A DNA stretch of 64,000 nucleotides from Ricinus communis (taxonomy: Eukaryota > Streptophyta > Magnoliopsida > Malpighiales > Euphorbiaceae): NCBI RefSeq assembly GCF_019578655.1, contig NC_063258.1, positions 16,434,802 through 16,498,801 of the forward strand. Direction: 5' to 3'. This document shows positions 23,026 to 35,149 of this stretch, piece by piece. Below the pieces are notes generated by a model that saw nothing but the letters and a program-made list of their open reading frames with translations, searched no databases and had not been told where the DNA came from. The number at the start of each line of letters is the position of its first letter. Positions within the stretch are counted from its first letter, which is position 1. A program made the translations under genes and the position numbers.

Positions 23026-24460
23026 TTATGTGCGTAAAATACACACATCTAAATGGGGTTTTTAAGATTGATTTTATGGACATTTGGATGTGAATTGGTC
23101 CCAACACTCACCCTATGCGTCTGTTTGTGTGCATTAGGTTCAAAAAAAGTCAAAGAATGATAAAAGGAAGAATTAGAGCATAATTGGACGTCAAAGCTGC
23201 CGAAACAAGCTAAGTATGAGCATGAGGAAGCTGAACAGGGCCGTGTTGGTTTCAACACTGGCCGTGTTCCCAACACGGCGTGTTGGGTGCATCAAACATC
23301 AAAGAAAAAGAAGTTTTTAGGGAGCACGGCCACCGAGAGTAACACCAGCATAAACACCACCTCGTGTTGGGAACACGGGCATCAACACGGCCGTGTTGGC
23401 GGCGACAAGGGGAATTAATTTAAAGAAAGAAGAGAGGAAAGAAAGAAGGAGAGCGGGGAGAACGTCCTAAACCCTAATATTTCTCTCTCTAAGGGTTTTC
23501 TGAGCTGGAACCAAAGGAAAAGGAGACTTGGATCAAGGTTTCAATCGGATTCCCTTTAAAGATTGAAGTTTGGGCGAGGTTCGTTGATTGGTTTTCAAAT
23601 CGAGCAAGAAGAACAAGAATCGATTCAATTAGAGCAAGAGGAATTGGGGCTGTTTACTCTCATCCAAGGGTGTAATCGGGTTTCTCTACCTTTACTCATT
23701 GTTGTAATTGAGTTCTTGTGGATTTTGATAATTAACATGATTAGCTAGATTGATTAAATCCATTGGGATTTCTTTACTATGTTGGCTTAGTATTATATTG
23801 TTGGATTATTTGGGTTAGTTTTGTATTCTTCTTGCTTTCAGTATTAATAAGATAATGCATTATTCATGAGACGTTGTGAATTGTGTGTTTAGATTGCTTT
23901 GTGTGATTGAGAAGTCCATTTAGCAATAAGAATTTTGAATAGCAAGAACTGGTTAATAATCGCTTAGAGATAAGGATAATTAACTAGCCAGATTAAGAAT
24001 TAACAAAGCTTAATAGAGCAAATTAAAGCTTAATGCTAATTTAAGAATCAATCGTTAGAAAGAGATTCCAACTTTAGGTTATTAGGTTTAGGAATTCGGT
24101 TATCTCGAGAGAGAAATTGAATTCGGTTAAGAATTCGTCCAGGGGTAGCATAATTAGACTCACCAATCCTTTATCTTTTGTTTGATTGCCAACTAGTTTA
24201 GGTTTCCTGTGGGTTTGCTTTCTTGTATTGGTTATTTTATTTATCAATTACTCTTGCATCTCCTTTAGAACTTAGCTTGTAGCTATTAGTTAGTTTAGAA
24301 ATTATTCATCACTAATTTGAGGTTAATATAATAAAGAACAAAGGAGTAACTCTGGGCGTTCACTTTCCCGAGGAATACGACCTTGATACTCGCCATTAGT
24401 GCTAGACTGCATCGATAGGTACACTGCCTTAGATTGTAGCTGCATAGATAGCAACCATCA
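23026..24460 (+). mobile_element. Solo Athila LTR (plus orientation) inside A3 ORF
   Basis: 1435 bases, reading TTATGTGCG (for TGATGTGCG) to CAACCATCA. It matches the reverse complement of the A4 LTR (57833-59230) over its length. It is flanked by GTAGC (23021-23025) and ATAGC (24461-24465), a target duplication with one mismatch. It contains the palindrome CAACACGGCCGTGTTG at 23384-23399. No internal region is present, so it arose by LTR-LTR recombination. Confidence 0.8.
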
Positions 24461-24465
24461 ATAGC

Positions 24466-24851
24466 ATTAAAGTGTAGGAACTACGCTCTAACCTGCACAA
24501 ATCTCATAGTTAGCTCATCAATCTGCACACTAGATGGCTGAGGAGCTGATGAGGATGAAGATCAGGAGGGGCGATGAATATCTACAGGTCTAGGGTGCTC
24601 CCCCTACTCCTCCCGAGCTGCCTGAGCTATCGACCGAACAAGTCTACACTCTGGCCCCAAGGGCCCTGTCCTCTGGGTGACCATCCTCATATGCGGCATA
24701 GTAGAAAGGCCAGCAAGGGACATCTCGCCAACAAGCGTCAACTCATCCAGTAGAGCTTTGCCCAGTAGCTCCATACTCCTAGCAATCCTGGTCACACAAG
24801 GTCCGAAATAAATAAAAGTCTTCTACGGGTTCCCAATAATAGTCTTGCACT
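24466..24851 (-). pseudogene. Middle of A3 post-pol ORF
   Basis: Minus strand reads MTRIARSMELLGKALLDEL, then a stretch with TGPLGPECRLVRSIAQAAREE. This matches the PLGPKYRLRNALLAALREE region of A4 near 54300. It is cut on the left by the solo LTR and on the right by B2. Confidence 0.7.
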
Positions 24852-24856
24852 GCTTG

Positions 24857-27185
24857 TGTAGCACCCAAACGCAAATATCCAATTGTATAGCAATATATAT
24901 ATAATTAACTTTATAAATATAATTTATTACTTAATTACAATGTACATTCATACAATTTAAGTGGCATAACATACTTAATATACATAAGAAATATTTATAC
25001 ATTACTTTAATTCACACAAGTACCCAAAATGCCCCAATGCTTGAGATAACTCCTTTGGCCCACCTGATAATATTGACTGATGCAAAGAGAGCAATGCACA
25101 GCTAAAGCTATCTACAACTGCAATAACCTGAAAAAAATTGCTAAGGAATGAGCTAACGACTCAATAAGAATTTAATTTACTAAACTATAATATATTAGGC
25201 TAGAATTATCAAGTCTTTATCAAATATAGAAAATTATACCAACACTTAACTAACAATCACAAAATCAACCATTTCAATTATTCTCATAAACAAATAATTT
25301 CATATCACATAATGCAAATAATCTCAAACTCAACCAAGTCAAATAATTCAATTCCACATTATTTCTATCAAATTAGGATCAGATGACTCATCCTCACATT
25401 TCTTCACATTTTCAAATTTCAGTAACCACTTGACAAGACTATCCGCCCGGCTCAGCTTTTCCGATCACACAATATCCATTCAAGAGTCATCAATCCTTAA
25501 TCACAATCAATTCACTTCACAACACATCACAATCAATTCACTTTACAACAAGCCAAAAACATAACCAATATCAACTCAGTCAACCAAGAAATTATCAAGT
25601 AATCAAACAGCAGTTCCTACTCAATATACATAAAGTTTAGTCTATTAAATACTTACCAAAATTTATAGGATAACAAAGTATTCCTATTCTTTTTCTCTTA
25701 CCACTTCTTTGCCCTTGGATGAACCTATTCACATATTCAATACAAATACAATTCAATCATAAGGCATAAATATACATATCTTTACTATCCATAAAATATC
25801 ACATTTCAACAAAATAACATATATTCTTGATGTTAATATGATGAATGAGATGAATGACAATAAATCAACATATTTGTTGATGAAGGCAGCTTGTAGGTAC
25901 TGAATTAGAAATTACACAAAAGCTTATGTACAATTAAAAAAAATCTCATCTTTTCTAGAATTACACTTCCATTTTTATAGAAACCATAGCAAAAAGAATC
26001 ACTTCAAAATCATTGGTATAGAAATAGTTATGGCATTTTCTATACAGCTGCTCCAATTTCCATCTAAACAGAACAGAAAAAAGTTTCCTATTAAATGACC
26101 AGTCAAAAGAATAAATTTTCTGATGAAACTCTGCAGATATAAAATTAACATTCTAAAGCTTCTATAGACACTAATTTTACTCAATTTAGACTTCTCTAGC
26201 TCAAGTTGTGAAACACACAATTAGCAATAAATTTCTAAATCCTATGTCCGATTTCTGCTTAAAACAGTTTCCAGCATGCCATATTAAGTTCAACATATCT
26301 CACGTTATACTCAACCAAAAATTATGAAATTTTGCAGAAATATACTAGATATATAAATGAACAACTTTCATGATTAACTCTTTGCTTGGTTCAGCCTCTA
26401 AATGCCTCAAAATGTCAGCACATAAACCAGGTCACCTGCTGAACCATAAAGAGAGCAGCAGCAAATCGAACCTTATAAGTTCATACACACTCAACGATCT
26501 GCAAAACCATTTTACAGAGATATTCCTGAAACATATACCTACAACTTTCATGGTTGGAAATTTTAGAGATTAAGCCTCTAAGGTCACGATATCAGAGGTG
26601 AAAAATTCTGCCCATAAAGTTCAGCTTCAAGATCACAAGTTCATGATCACAAGTAATAGCATGTTCACTCTTGATTAAACAATTCCAAAACACATAATCA
26701 TCAACAATTTCATATCATTAATCCTAATTTACAGCAAAACCAAGAAATTAAAATTACTCACATTTGTTTCCCTTGATTAAGAAAGCTCAAATCTTTCAAA
26801 ATTAAAAGAAGAATTAGATTCTCACTTATTAAAAATTTGTAGAGTTTGATTAGGAAATCAAGGTTTGAAGAAGAAAAGGAGAAGAATGAGAGAGACAAAG
26901 AAGAAGAGGAAATAGGAAATGCATGTGTAGAAATGAAGAAATGAAGAGGTGGTAATTTGGTGTAAAAATAGGCAATTTTACAATTTAATCCTCTTTCTTT
27001 CTAACTTTCCAATTTAGTCCAGAATCATTACTTTTCAATTAAATTAATATGTAACTAAATAATTTATTTATCTACCACATAATATAATAAAATAGGTCAT
27101 ACATAATCATGATGCAAATGACATATTTAATGACATGCTAATGAATATTAATTATTAATAAAAAAAATTAAATTTGGTTGTGACA
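24857..27185 (-). repeat. 3' LTR of B2
   Basis: 2329 bases, TGTAGCACCC to GGTTGTGACA on the plus strand. On the minus strand it lies downstream of the chromodomain and the polypurine tract. ORFs inside it are not supported. Confidence 0.93.
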
Positions 27186-27201
27186 ATTCCTACCCACTTA
27201 G
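27186..27201 (-). other. Polypurine tract of B2
   Basis: Minus strand CTAAGTGGGTAGGAAT directly before the LTR start TGTCACAACC. Confidence 0.75.
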
Positions 27202-27223
27202 AAAATTTCGTCCTCGAAATTAA

Positions 27224-27760
27224 CTAATCGCCAACAGACATGCCAAATAAGCTCGGGTATTTATCCATCATATGCTTCTCTACTTCCCAAGTTGCTTCCT
27301 TAGATGAATGTTGACTCCATTTCACATTTACCATAGGAATTTCCTTGTTTCTTAATTTTCTAAGTTGTCGGTCTAATATCTGAATCGGTTCTTCAACATA
27401 TGTGAGTTTCTCATAAACTTCAATTTCTGATATCTTAATAATATGGCTAGGATCAGATCGATATCATCGAAGCATAGAAACATGGAAATTATTATGTACT
27501 TGAGCTAACTCTAGGGGTAATGCAAGTCTATAGGCTAAAGGACCAACCCGCTCTAAAATCTCATACGGCCCGATATATCGAGGACTTAGTTTACCTTGTT
27601 TACCAAATCGAAGGATACCCCTCCATGGTGATACTCTCAAGAAAACCTTATCCCCAACTTCATACTCAATTTTCCTTATGTGTTTATCTGCATAGCTTTT
27701 CTGTCTATCTTGTGTGGCCTTGATACACTGCTTCGCAACTTGTATCTTGAATAAATTCAG
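27224..27760 (-). pseudogene. B2 integrase C-terminus and chromodomain
   Basis: The minus-strand frame ends at TAG 27224. It has the integrase C-terminal domain (KIEYEVGDKVFLRVSPWRG, GPYEILERVGPLAYRLALP), then VSMLR, a TGA at 27464-27466, and a chromodomain-like end (YVEEPIQILDRQLRKLRN, then VKWSQHSSKEATWE). Chromodomains of plant chromoviruses bind modified histones and direct insertion to heterochromatin. The upstream catalytic core lies in a different frame after a shift near 27720-27760. Confidence 0.88.
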
Positions 27761-28453
27761 GACCTTCCAATTGTCTCAACCCTTCTACATCCCAACATAT
27801 AGGGCTTCTACATTTTCTCCCATATAATGCCTCGTATGGTGGCATACCAATACTAGAATGAAAACTATTATTATAAGCAAATTCCATAAGTGGTACCTGT
27901 TCATCCCAATTTCCACTATACTCTAATGCATAAGCCCGTAACATGTCTTCAAAAGTTTGAATGGTTCTCTCAGATTGCCCATCTGTTTGTGGATGAAAAG
28001 CAGTACTGAAATGCAATCTAGTTCCCATTGCCACTTGTAAGCTCTTCCATAAATGAGATGTAAACCGAGGATCCCTGTCAAAAATAATGGAGATAGGTAC
28101 ACCATGCAACCTAACAATTTCTTTCACATACAAGTTGGCTAGCTTATCCAATGAATCATTTTGTTGAATAGGTAAAAGTGTGTTGATTTTGTTAACCTAT
28201 CAACTATTACCCAAATAGCATCATTTCTCCTAAAAATGCGAGGCAAACCAACAACAAAGTCCATAGTAATTCTTTCCCATTTCCACTCAGGTATAATTAA
28301 AGATTGTAATTTACCTGCAGGTGATTGATGTTCTGCTTTCACTTGTTGACAAGTTAGGCATTTAGCTACATATTCTGCAACTTCCCTCTTCATCCCTGAC
28401 CACCAATAATGTGGCTTTAAATTGTTATACATTTTTGTACTCCCTGGGTGCAT
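27761..28453 (-). pseudogene. B2 integrase zinc-binding and catalytic core
   Basis: Zinc-binding [10 protein letters not shown] and [11 protein letters not shown], then the catalytic core with Asp in [10 protein letters not shown], Asp in IIFDRDPRF and Glu in TDGQSERTIQTF. It ends with GMPPYEALYGRKCRSP. A frameshift near 28145 separates two open stretches (28139-28453 and 27705-28151). All three catalytic acids are kept. Confidence 0.9.
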
Positions 28454-29300
28454 TGAATAAGGAGAATTGTGCCCAAAGAATCTTTTGTTTCAATGCGGCT
28501 ACATTAGGTACATATACTCTAGTTTTCATAACCCATGTTCCATCATCTCGCTTGATTAGTTCATTTGTCTTACCATCTTGCACCTTCTTCTGTAACTTCT
28601 TTAAGTATGCATCACTACCTTGTGCATGTTTGATCTCATCTAGTATCTGGGGACTAGTCTTCATTGTAGTCAATAATACCCCATTCTTTATAGAAAAATG
28701 CATATCCATAGCTCTTAGCGAAATTAAGGAACTCATCTGATATGAAATCATACCTGCAACCCTTTCCAAAGTCTTCCTACTAAGTGCATCTGCCACAACA
28801 TTTGCTTTTACTGGGTGATAATCAATGGTACAGTCATAATCCTTCAACAATTCCATCCATCTTCGTTGCCTGAGGTTCAACTCTTTCTGTGTAGGTATGT
28901 ACTTTAAGCTTTTGTGGTCAGTGAATATTTGAAATGTCTCTCCATAAAGATAATGTCTCCAAGTTTTCAAAGCATGTACAATTGTAGCTAATTCTAAATC
29001 ATGTGTAGGATAATTTTGTTCACGAGGTCTAAGTTGTCTAGAAGCGTAGGCAATAACCCTTCCATTCTGCATTAATACACAACCCGAACCATTAAGTGAA
29101 GCATCTGTATAGACTACATATTCCCCTCCTTGTATAGGTAATGTAAGTATAGGTGCTGTAATCAATCTATTTTTCAACTCCTCAAAACTAGCTTGACATT
29201 TATCATTCCAATGAAAAGTCACTTGTTTCTTCAACAGATTAGTCAATGGCTTTGCTAAAATGGAGAAGTTCTTCACGAATCTTCTATAATACCCAGCCAA
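28425..29300 (-). CDS. B2 RT connection and RNase H
   Basis: 291 open codons: [20 protein letters not shown], RNase H motifs [25 protein letters not shown] and [12 protein letters not shown], then [14 protein letters not shown] and VADALSRK. All acidic motifs are intact. It is joined to RT after a deletion of roughly 40 bases near 29302 that removes the usual SFLG segment and shifts the frame. Confidence 0.9.
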   Translation of the reverse strand: MAGYYRRFVKNFSILAKPLTNLLKKQVTFHWNDKCQASFEELKNRLITAPILTLPIQGGEYVVYTDASLNGSGCVLMQNGRVIAYASRQLRPREQNYPTHDLELATIVHALKTWRHYLYGETFQIFTDHKSLKYIPTQKELNLRQRRWMELLKDYDCTIDYHPVKANVVADALSRKTLERVAGMISYQMSSLISLRAMDMHFSIKNGVLLTTMKTSPQILDEIKHAQGSDAYLKKLQKKVQDGKTNELIKRDDGTWVMKTRVYVPNVAALKQKILWAQFSLFNAPREYKNV

Positions 29301-29304
29301 TCTT

Positions 29305-30012
29305 CTATTCCCACTCCTGAATAGCCTTCACCTTAGATGGGTCCGGTTGAACACCTTGTGCAGATACAATATGCCCCAAAAATGCAATGTTATTCATCCA
29401 GAACTCACATTTACTGAACTTACCATATAACTGCTTTTCTCCCAAAGTTTGTAATACTGTTCTTAAATGATGTTCATGCTCTTCAGAATTACTGGAGTAT
29501 ATGAGAATATCATCAATGAAGACTATCATAAATTGATCAAGATATGATTGAAAAATATTATTCATCAAAGGCATGAATGCTGCAGGTGCATTGGTCAAAC
29601 CAAATGGCATAACAACAAATTCATAATGACCATATCGTGTCTGAAATGCCGTTTTAGGTATAGAAGTCTCTCTAACCTTTAATTGCCAATACCTAGATCT
29701 CAAATCAATTTTGGAGAATACAGCTGCCCTTCTGAGTTGATCAAGCAAATCATCAATGCGAGGTAAAGGATATTTGTTCTTGATAGTAACTTGGTTCAAC
29801 TTCCTATAATCAATGCAAAGTCTCATACTTCCATCCTTTTTCTTCACAAACAACACTGGAGCTCCCCACGGTGATATACTAGGTCGAATATAACCTTTCT
29901 CCAATAAATCCTCAAGTTGCTTTTTCAATTCCTGTAATTCTGCTGGTGCCATTCTGTAAGGTGCTATAAAAATAGGAGCAACTCCTGGAATAGTTTCAAT
30001 TTCAAAATCCAC
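29305..30012 (-). CDS. B2 reverse transcriptase
   Basis: 235 open codons with the polymerase motifs: [57 protein letters not shown] and the catalytic FIDDILIYS, then [14 protein letters not shown] and [12 protein letters not shown]. It is the best preserved polymerase domain in the window. It begins after two stops in the protease linker (near 30019 and 30043). Confidence 0.93.
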   Translation of the reverse strand: MDFEIETIPGVAPIFIAPYRMAPAELQELKKQLEDLLEKGYIRPSISPWGAPVLFVKKKDGSMRLCIDYRKLNQVTIKNKYPLPRIDDLLDQLRRAAVFSKIDLRSRYWQLKVRETSIPKTAFQTRYGHYEFVVMPFGLTNAPAAFMPLMNNIFQSYLDQFMIVFIDDILIYSSNSEEHEHHLRTVLQTLGEKQLYGKFSKCEFWMNNIAFLGHIVSAQGVQPDPSKVKAIQEWE

Positions 30013-30531
30013 TTCTTGTTAAGGTGGCAATCTAGGTAATTCTTATAGAAATACATTTGAGAATTCTTTGACTATTGGTACCTCTGAAACCCCTGGACTA
30101 ACAATTCCAGTGTCTACCACATTCACAAGATAAGCATCACACCCAAATTTCATTAAATGAAAAGGAGTAGCAGCACAAATCAAACATGTAGGCACAATTT
30201 TCCTATCACCCGTGAACACTGTGTTTATTTCCCCATCTATAACCATTTTTACTTCCTTCGTTAAATAGTCAACTATGACATGATTTCTAGACAACTAATC
30301 CATTCCCAATATCACATCAAAATCTCGCAAATTGATCACAATTAGGTCTACTGACATATTTGTACTACAAATCATCACAGAATAAGCCCGAACTACAGTA
30401 TTCACCATTATTACTCCTCCAGCAGGCATCGAAACACAAATATCATGTCCTAAAGATTCAATGGCACAATGCATTTTCAATGCAAAATCACATGAAATGA
30501 ATGAACATGTAGATCCGGGGTCAACTAACAC
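30013..30531 (-). pseudogene. B2 aspartic protease and linker
   Basis: Active site LVDPGSTCSFIS, SMPAGGVIM and the end FDVILGMD, followed by TAG where Trp is usual. The linker FHLMKFGCDAYLVNVV and VPIVKEFSNVF leads to RT. Further stops lie near 30043 and 30019. Confidence 0.87.
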
Positions 30532-30594
30532 ATATGCATCATGCCTACAAATAGGAATTATACTAGTTATTATCTCTGGAGAAGTAGTTGCTTC

Positions 30595-31290
30595 CTACCT
30601 CGCAACAGCATACACTCTTACTTGCGGTAAGGATTGGTTCGCATCTTCAATATGGACATATGCTGCTGTAGCTGCACTTCTACCTCCTCTACCTCTTCCA
30701 CTACCAGTCATTGTAGGTACTACATTATTCCCAACACTACTTTGTCCTCCTGAATGGTAGGTACTCGATGCTTCTCTACCTACTATACACTCATTGGCAT
30801 AATGCCCAGGTTTCCCACATCTATAACAAACCTGCACTCTCGGTCCCCAACACTCTCCTGAATGGATCCTTCCACAAGTGCCACAAACAGGTCTATATCC
30901 ACTACCAGTAAACCCAGAATTACCTCGCATGTTCGCTGATCCACCACTTCTATCCAAAGTTATACTACTTGGCCCTCTAAACTAATAACTGCCCCTTCCT
31001 CTAAACCTCCTCGCTGACTTCTTGATTCTCCCCTAGGTGTAAACGAGGCACCTCTAGAGAAAGATGAAGTAAATGTCCCAATTATCTTCTTTTTCTTTGC
31101 CTCTAATATATTTCTTTCTAAAAATAATTCTTCTACTCTTGCTACAGCTTCCAATAAAGCAATAAAGGTAGGTGGTTGCACTGCCAACTTTTCATGTATC
31201 TCCAATCTCAAACCCCTCTCAAATCTATTTCTCTTCAGTTCATCAATTGCCACTTCCTCTAGTGCATACCTAGATATCCTTGTAAATTGT
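30595..31290 (-). pseudogene. B2 gag lacking its N-terminal half
   Basis: Remaining gag begins at LQFTRISRYALEEV directly beside the primer site. The frame continues through KRNRFERGLRLEIHEKL and EEGAVISLEGQ, then changes frame to a zinc knuckle CYRCGKPGHYANEC and a Gly/Arg-rich tail. In B1 the same point lies about 685 bases after the primer site, so leader, start codon and capsid N-terminus are deleted here. Confidence 0.85.
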
Positions 31291-31291
31291 A

Positions 31292-31303
31292 ACTCTAATA
31301 CCA
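31292..31303 (-). other. Primer-binding site of B2 (mutated tRNA-Met type)
   Basis: Minus-strand TGGTATTAGAGT, differing from TGGTATCAGAGC by two C-to-T changes, five bases inside the 5' LTR end. Confidence 0.75.
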
Positions 31304-31308
31304 AAAAT

Positions 31309-32260
31309 TGTAGCACCCAAACTCAAGCATCCTATTGTATAGCAACATATATATAATTAACTTTATAAACATAATTTATTACTTAATTACAATATACATT
31401 CATACAATTTAAGTGGCATAACATACTTAATATACATAAGAAATATTTATACATTATTTTAATTCACACAAGTACCCAAAATGCCCCAATGCTTGAGATA
31501 ACTCCTCTGGCCCACCTGATAATATTGACTGATGCAAAGAGAGCAATGCACAGCTAAAGCTATCTACAACTGCAATAACCTGAAAAGAATTGGTAAGGAA
31601 TGAGCTAACGACTCAATAAGAATTTAATTTACTAAACTATAATATATTAGGCTAGAATTATCAAGTCTTTATCAAATATAGAAAATTATACCAACACTTA
31701 ACTAACAATCACAAAATCAACCATTTCAATTATTCTCATAAACAAATAATTTCATATCACATAATGCAAATAATCTCAAACTCAACCAAGTCAAATAATT
31801 CAATTCCACATTATTTCTATCAAATTAGAATCAGATGACTCATCCTCACATTTTCAAATTTCAGTAACTACTTGACAAGACTATCCGCCCAGCTCAGCTT
31901 TCCCGATCACACAATATCCATTCAAGAGTCATCAATCCTTAATCACAATCAATTCACTTCACAACACATCACAATCAATTCACTTTACAACAAGCCAAAA
32001 ACATAACCAATATCAACTCAGTCAACCAAGAAATTATCAAGTAATTAAACAACAATTCCTACTCAATATACACAAGGTTTAGTCTATTAAATACTTACCA
32101 AAATTTATAGGATAACAAAGTAATCCTATTCGTTTTCCCTTACCACTTCCTTGCCTTTGGATGAACCTATTCACATATTCAATACAAATACAATTCAATC
32201 ATAAGGCATAAATATACATATCTTTACTATCCATAAAATATCACATTTCAACAAAATAAC
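31309..32260 (-). repeat. 5' LTR of B2, first part
   Basis: TGTAGCACCCAAACTC onwards, matching the other LTR of B2 until 32260, where element B3 is inserted. The LTR resumes at 36631. Confidence 0.93.
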
Positions 32261-35133
32261 TGTAACACCCGGAATTTTTTTTATATATTTAATAATGAGT
32301 TTTTATTTAAGTTAATTTTAGCTTTATTATTATTGGGTTTAATTTGAAATGATTTAATGAAAAATTTAATATTAATCAAATAAATGAGTTATTTTCTATA
32401 CCCAATTAGTTTGAAATTTTAAGAAATTATTCAAGTAAAATTATATATTGAAAAATTTTGGAAGAAATTATAAAGGATGTTTTTATAAAAGAATTTTGAG
32501 AAAATTGGTATTATAATTGATTAGTAGTATTAAATTTTGAGTTGGAAATTGATTATTTAATTTAATTGTGTGTTAGGACTAAATTGGAAATTTATTTTGG
32601 AATAAGGATTGAAAGTATAATTTTATTTTTATGGGGTTTTAATGGAAATTTGTGAGTTTGGTATTTTCGTAAATAAATACGTCGGTCAGGGGTATTTTTG
32701 TAATTGTGTATTTTCAGTAATTCTAATTTGGCCCAAATTAAATAGTTAAGGGCTTAATTGAAAGGCTAAAGGAAAGTTTGGGGGTTAAATTAGAATTCTG
32801 CGGGATGAAATTGTAAGTAATTAAGGAAGTTGAGGGACCAAATTGTAATAAGGAAAAGTTCGGGGCCTAATGTCGATATTGAAAGAAATGGAATCGGGGA
32901 GAGAGAAGGTAGAGAGAGAGAGAGAGTGCGGCCACGGGAAGAGAGAGAGAGGACGCCGCAGCGGTGGCGAGCCCGGGCGCGTCTTGTTGTGCAGCCAGCA
33001 GCCTCCGATAGCGTGAGGCTAGAAATCGCGCGTGTGGCAGCCGGCTTCCGTGCGTGTTTCCGCTGGCTGGCCGAGTTGGGTGGCGATCGGCTCCTCTCGG
33101 CGAGAGCTTTCTTTAGCGGCCTGGTGTGGCCGGAGACTCAAGATCCGGTGAGAGAGATAATGGTGGCGGTACCGGCGTTTTTGGGTTTTTCCGTGAGCTC
33201 CCGTGGAGGATGGATGATCAGAGGACATATCCCGAGTCTCCTCAGCTCATGCTTCGCGATGGCACCGGTTTAGTGGCGATCGGATTTCGTTTGCAAATCG
33301 ACGGTCGAGATCGTCCGCAAATCTCTCCCGGGATGATCGGGTGTCGGATCGAAAATCGAAGGTGATCGCATCGCGTCGTTGTGAGTCCGATGGTGTGTTC
33401 GAATCGTCGATCGGACTCCGGCGGCCGGAGGCGAGTCGACCGAGCAATCAAGCGTCTCGGTAATTATCTTTAGCCCATTAATTTTAGAAATTCTTGGTTT
33501 AATTGTGTCTATTGGATGGTATTGTGTATTGATGATTTTTGTGAGTCATAAATATTTGTCTGTCAGTTTGCCTGCCTCGTATTTTGTGTTGTGTGGCGGA
33601 ATCGGGAAATAGTGAAGTTTGGGGACCCGACTCCCGTTGTTTGAATCGTTAAGTATTTGGAGTGTTTTTCTGGCAGGTCCTGGACCCGTTTTTACGGGGG
33701 GTAATGTTCGTGTTGTAGGGGAGGTTCTGCTGAATTTTCGGTAGTTCCCGAGTCGAGATTCTTAGATAGTCAGTCCTAGGAGTCTAGACCTAGGATTAAT
33801 GATCGATTGTCTCAGCGTATTGATAAATTGTTTTCCGTGATTAGATGATCTGTCTGTTCGGCTCACTCCAACTGAGGCACCGGAGCAGAGCTAGGAGGTC
33901 GCCCAATTCTGTGAGTTAAAGTCATTTAATCTTTGCGCTATTGCTAGTCTGATTTTAATATGCTATTTAGAATTTGTGCTTAATATGATTATTAGTATCG
34001 CAAAATAAATGATTTCACTTGATTATTAATATTTGAAATAATATAAATATTATTATTAGTAACGTTATAATAATACAGATATTATTATTCTGTCGACACG
34101 AATTGCACGTTGCCTTATCCTAAACTTTTAATCTTTATTTTGATATGTGTTGAATGATTTCATTAGACAATGATATTTATTAAATGCGGTGATTGCGATT
34201 TGGGAAATGTGGCTTGTAGAACATGCCGCCTGATAGGTTACATCAGGACCGCATGCGCACCGGTAACGATCATGGATATAAGATTATTATGGATTTGTTT
34301 GCCCTGATCGAGCATTGCTCTCTGGGCTGAGTTCAGTTGATTGCCGGAGTTAAGGTCCCTGATCGAGCGATGCTCTCTGGGCGCCGGCTTATTTGGAATT
34401 CAAGTGTTCAGGCTGGAGGTAAGGACCCTGATCGAGCTTGCTCTCTGGGCGCCAGACCTGTTGGATTAAGAGAGCCGAATGGCTACTAGATTTTGGGGTT
34501 TAGGGTTCTACCGAGCCACTCGTCCCGTAAAAGTAAATATATATTTTTATTTATTTATTTATTATGGTATTTGATTATAATGTGATTTGTATTTACGTGC
34601 ATGGTTGATATTTTGATTCGAATGATTAATATTTTATGTGAAGGAAATAGTAGGGTATGATTATAGTATGGTTTGATATACTGATTTGAATAATCTATGT
34701 TTTCTGAGAAGAAGCAATAGTCCCTAGATTATTTGATTTTAACTCACTCTCGAGACTAACAGTCTCCATTTATTTTTTTTTCTTTCAGATTCGTGACTGT
34801 TAGTCCTCTCGCGACTCTTATTCAGTAACCCGACTCCTTCATCATCGGGTGAAGTATTTGATTTGGTATGTAAAATGGTAAATCTTAGATTCTCCGCAGT
34901 AGTAATAGTAGATGTATCAGTTGTAAATTTTCTGAGCTTCCGGTCTCGCCTAGTTTTTCTGGTAGACCGAAGTAATTTTTGTAAAGTGTAACTATTAAGA
35001 TGATTTGTGGTTTTAATAATATTAATTTGAGATGAGGTTTGTTTAAATCGTTGAGTGTCGGGGCTTACTACGGGTTTCGGTGGCCTTAAGCCTACCCATT
35101 CCTAGTCGGTCACGGGCCCAGTGGGTCGTGACA
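32261..35133 (+). repeat. 5' LTR of B3
   Basis: 2873 bases, TGTAACACCC to GTCGTGACA. It contains a GC-rich, GA-repeat-bearing island at about 32890-33450, much unlike the AT-rich surroundings, and three direct copies of a ~26-base sequence (CCTGATCGAGC with TGCTCTCTGGGC) at 34302, 34357 and 34425. ORFs in the island have no recognisable product and lie within the LTR. Confidence 0.88.
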
Positions 35134-35137
35134 AAGT

Positions 35138-35149
35138 TGGTATCAGAGC
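35138..35149 (+). other. Primer-binding site of B3 (tRNA-Met type)
   Basis: TGGTATCAGAGC, four bases after the LTR end. Confidence 0.9.

Noticed and set aside
25999..26220. ORFs shared by the two B2 LTRs (25999-26220 and 36811-36996; 26370-26573 and 37182-37451)
   Set aside because: They are the same LTR sequence twice; no start context, domain or codon bias supports translation.
32830..33273. 147-codon ORF and its overlapping partners in the GC-rich part of the B3 LTR
   Set aside because: It lies inside an LTR, has overlapping ORFs on both strands as GC-rich DNA does, and no recognisable domain.
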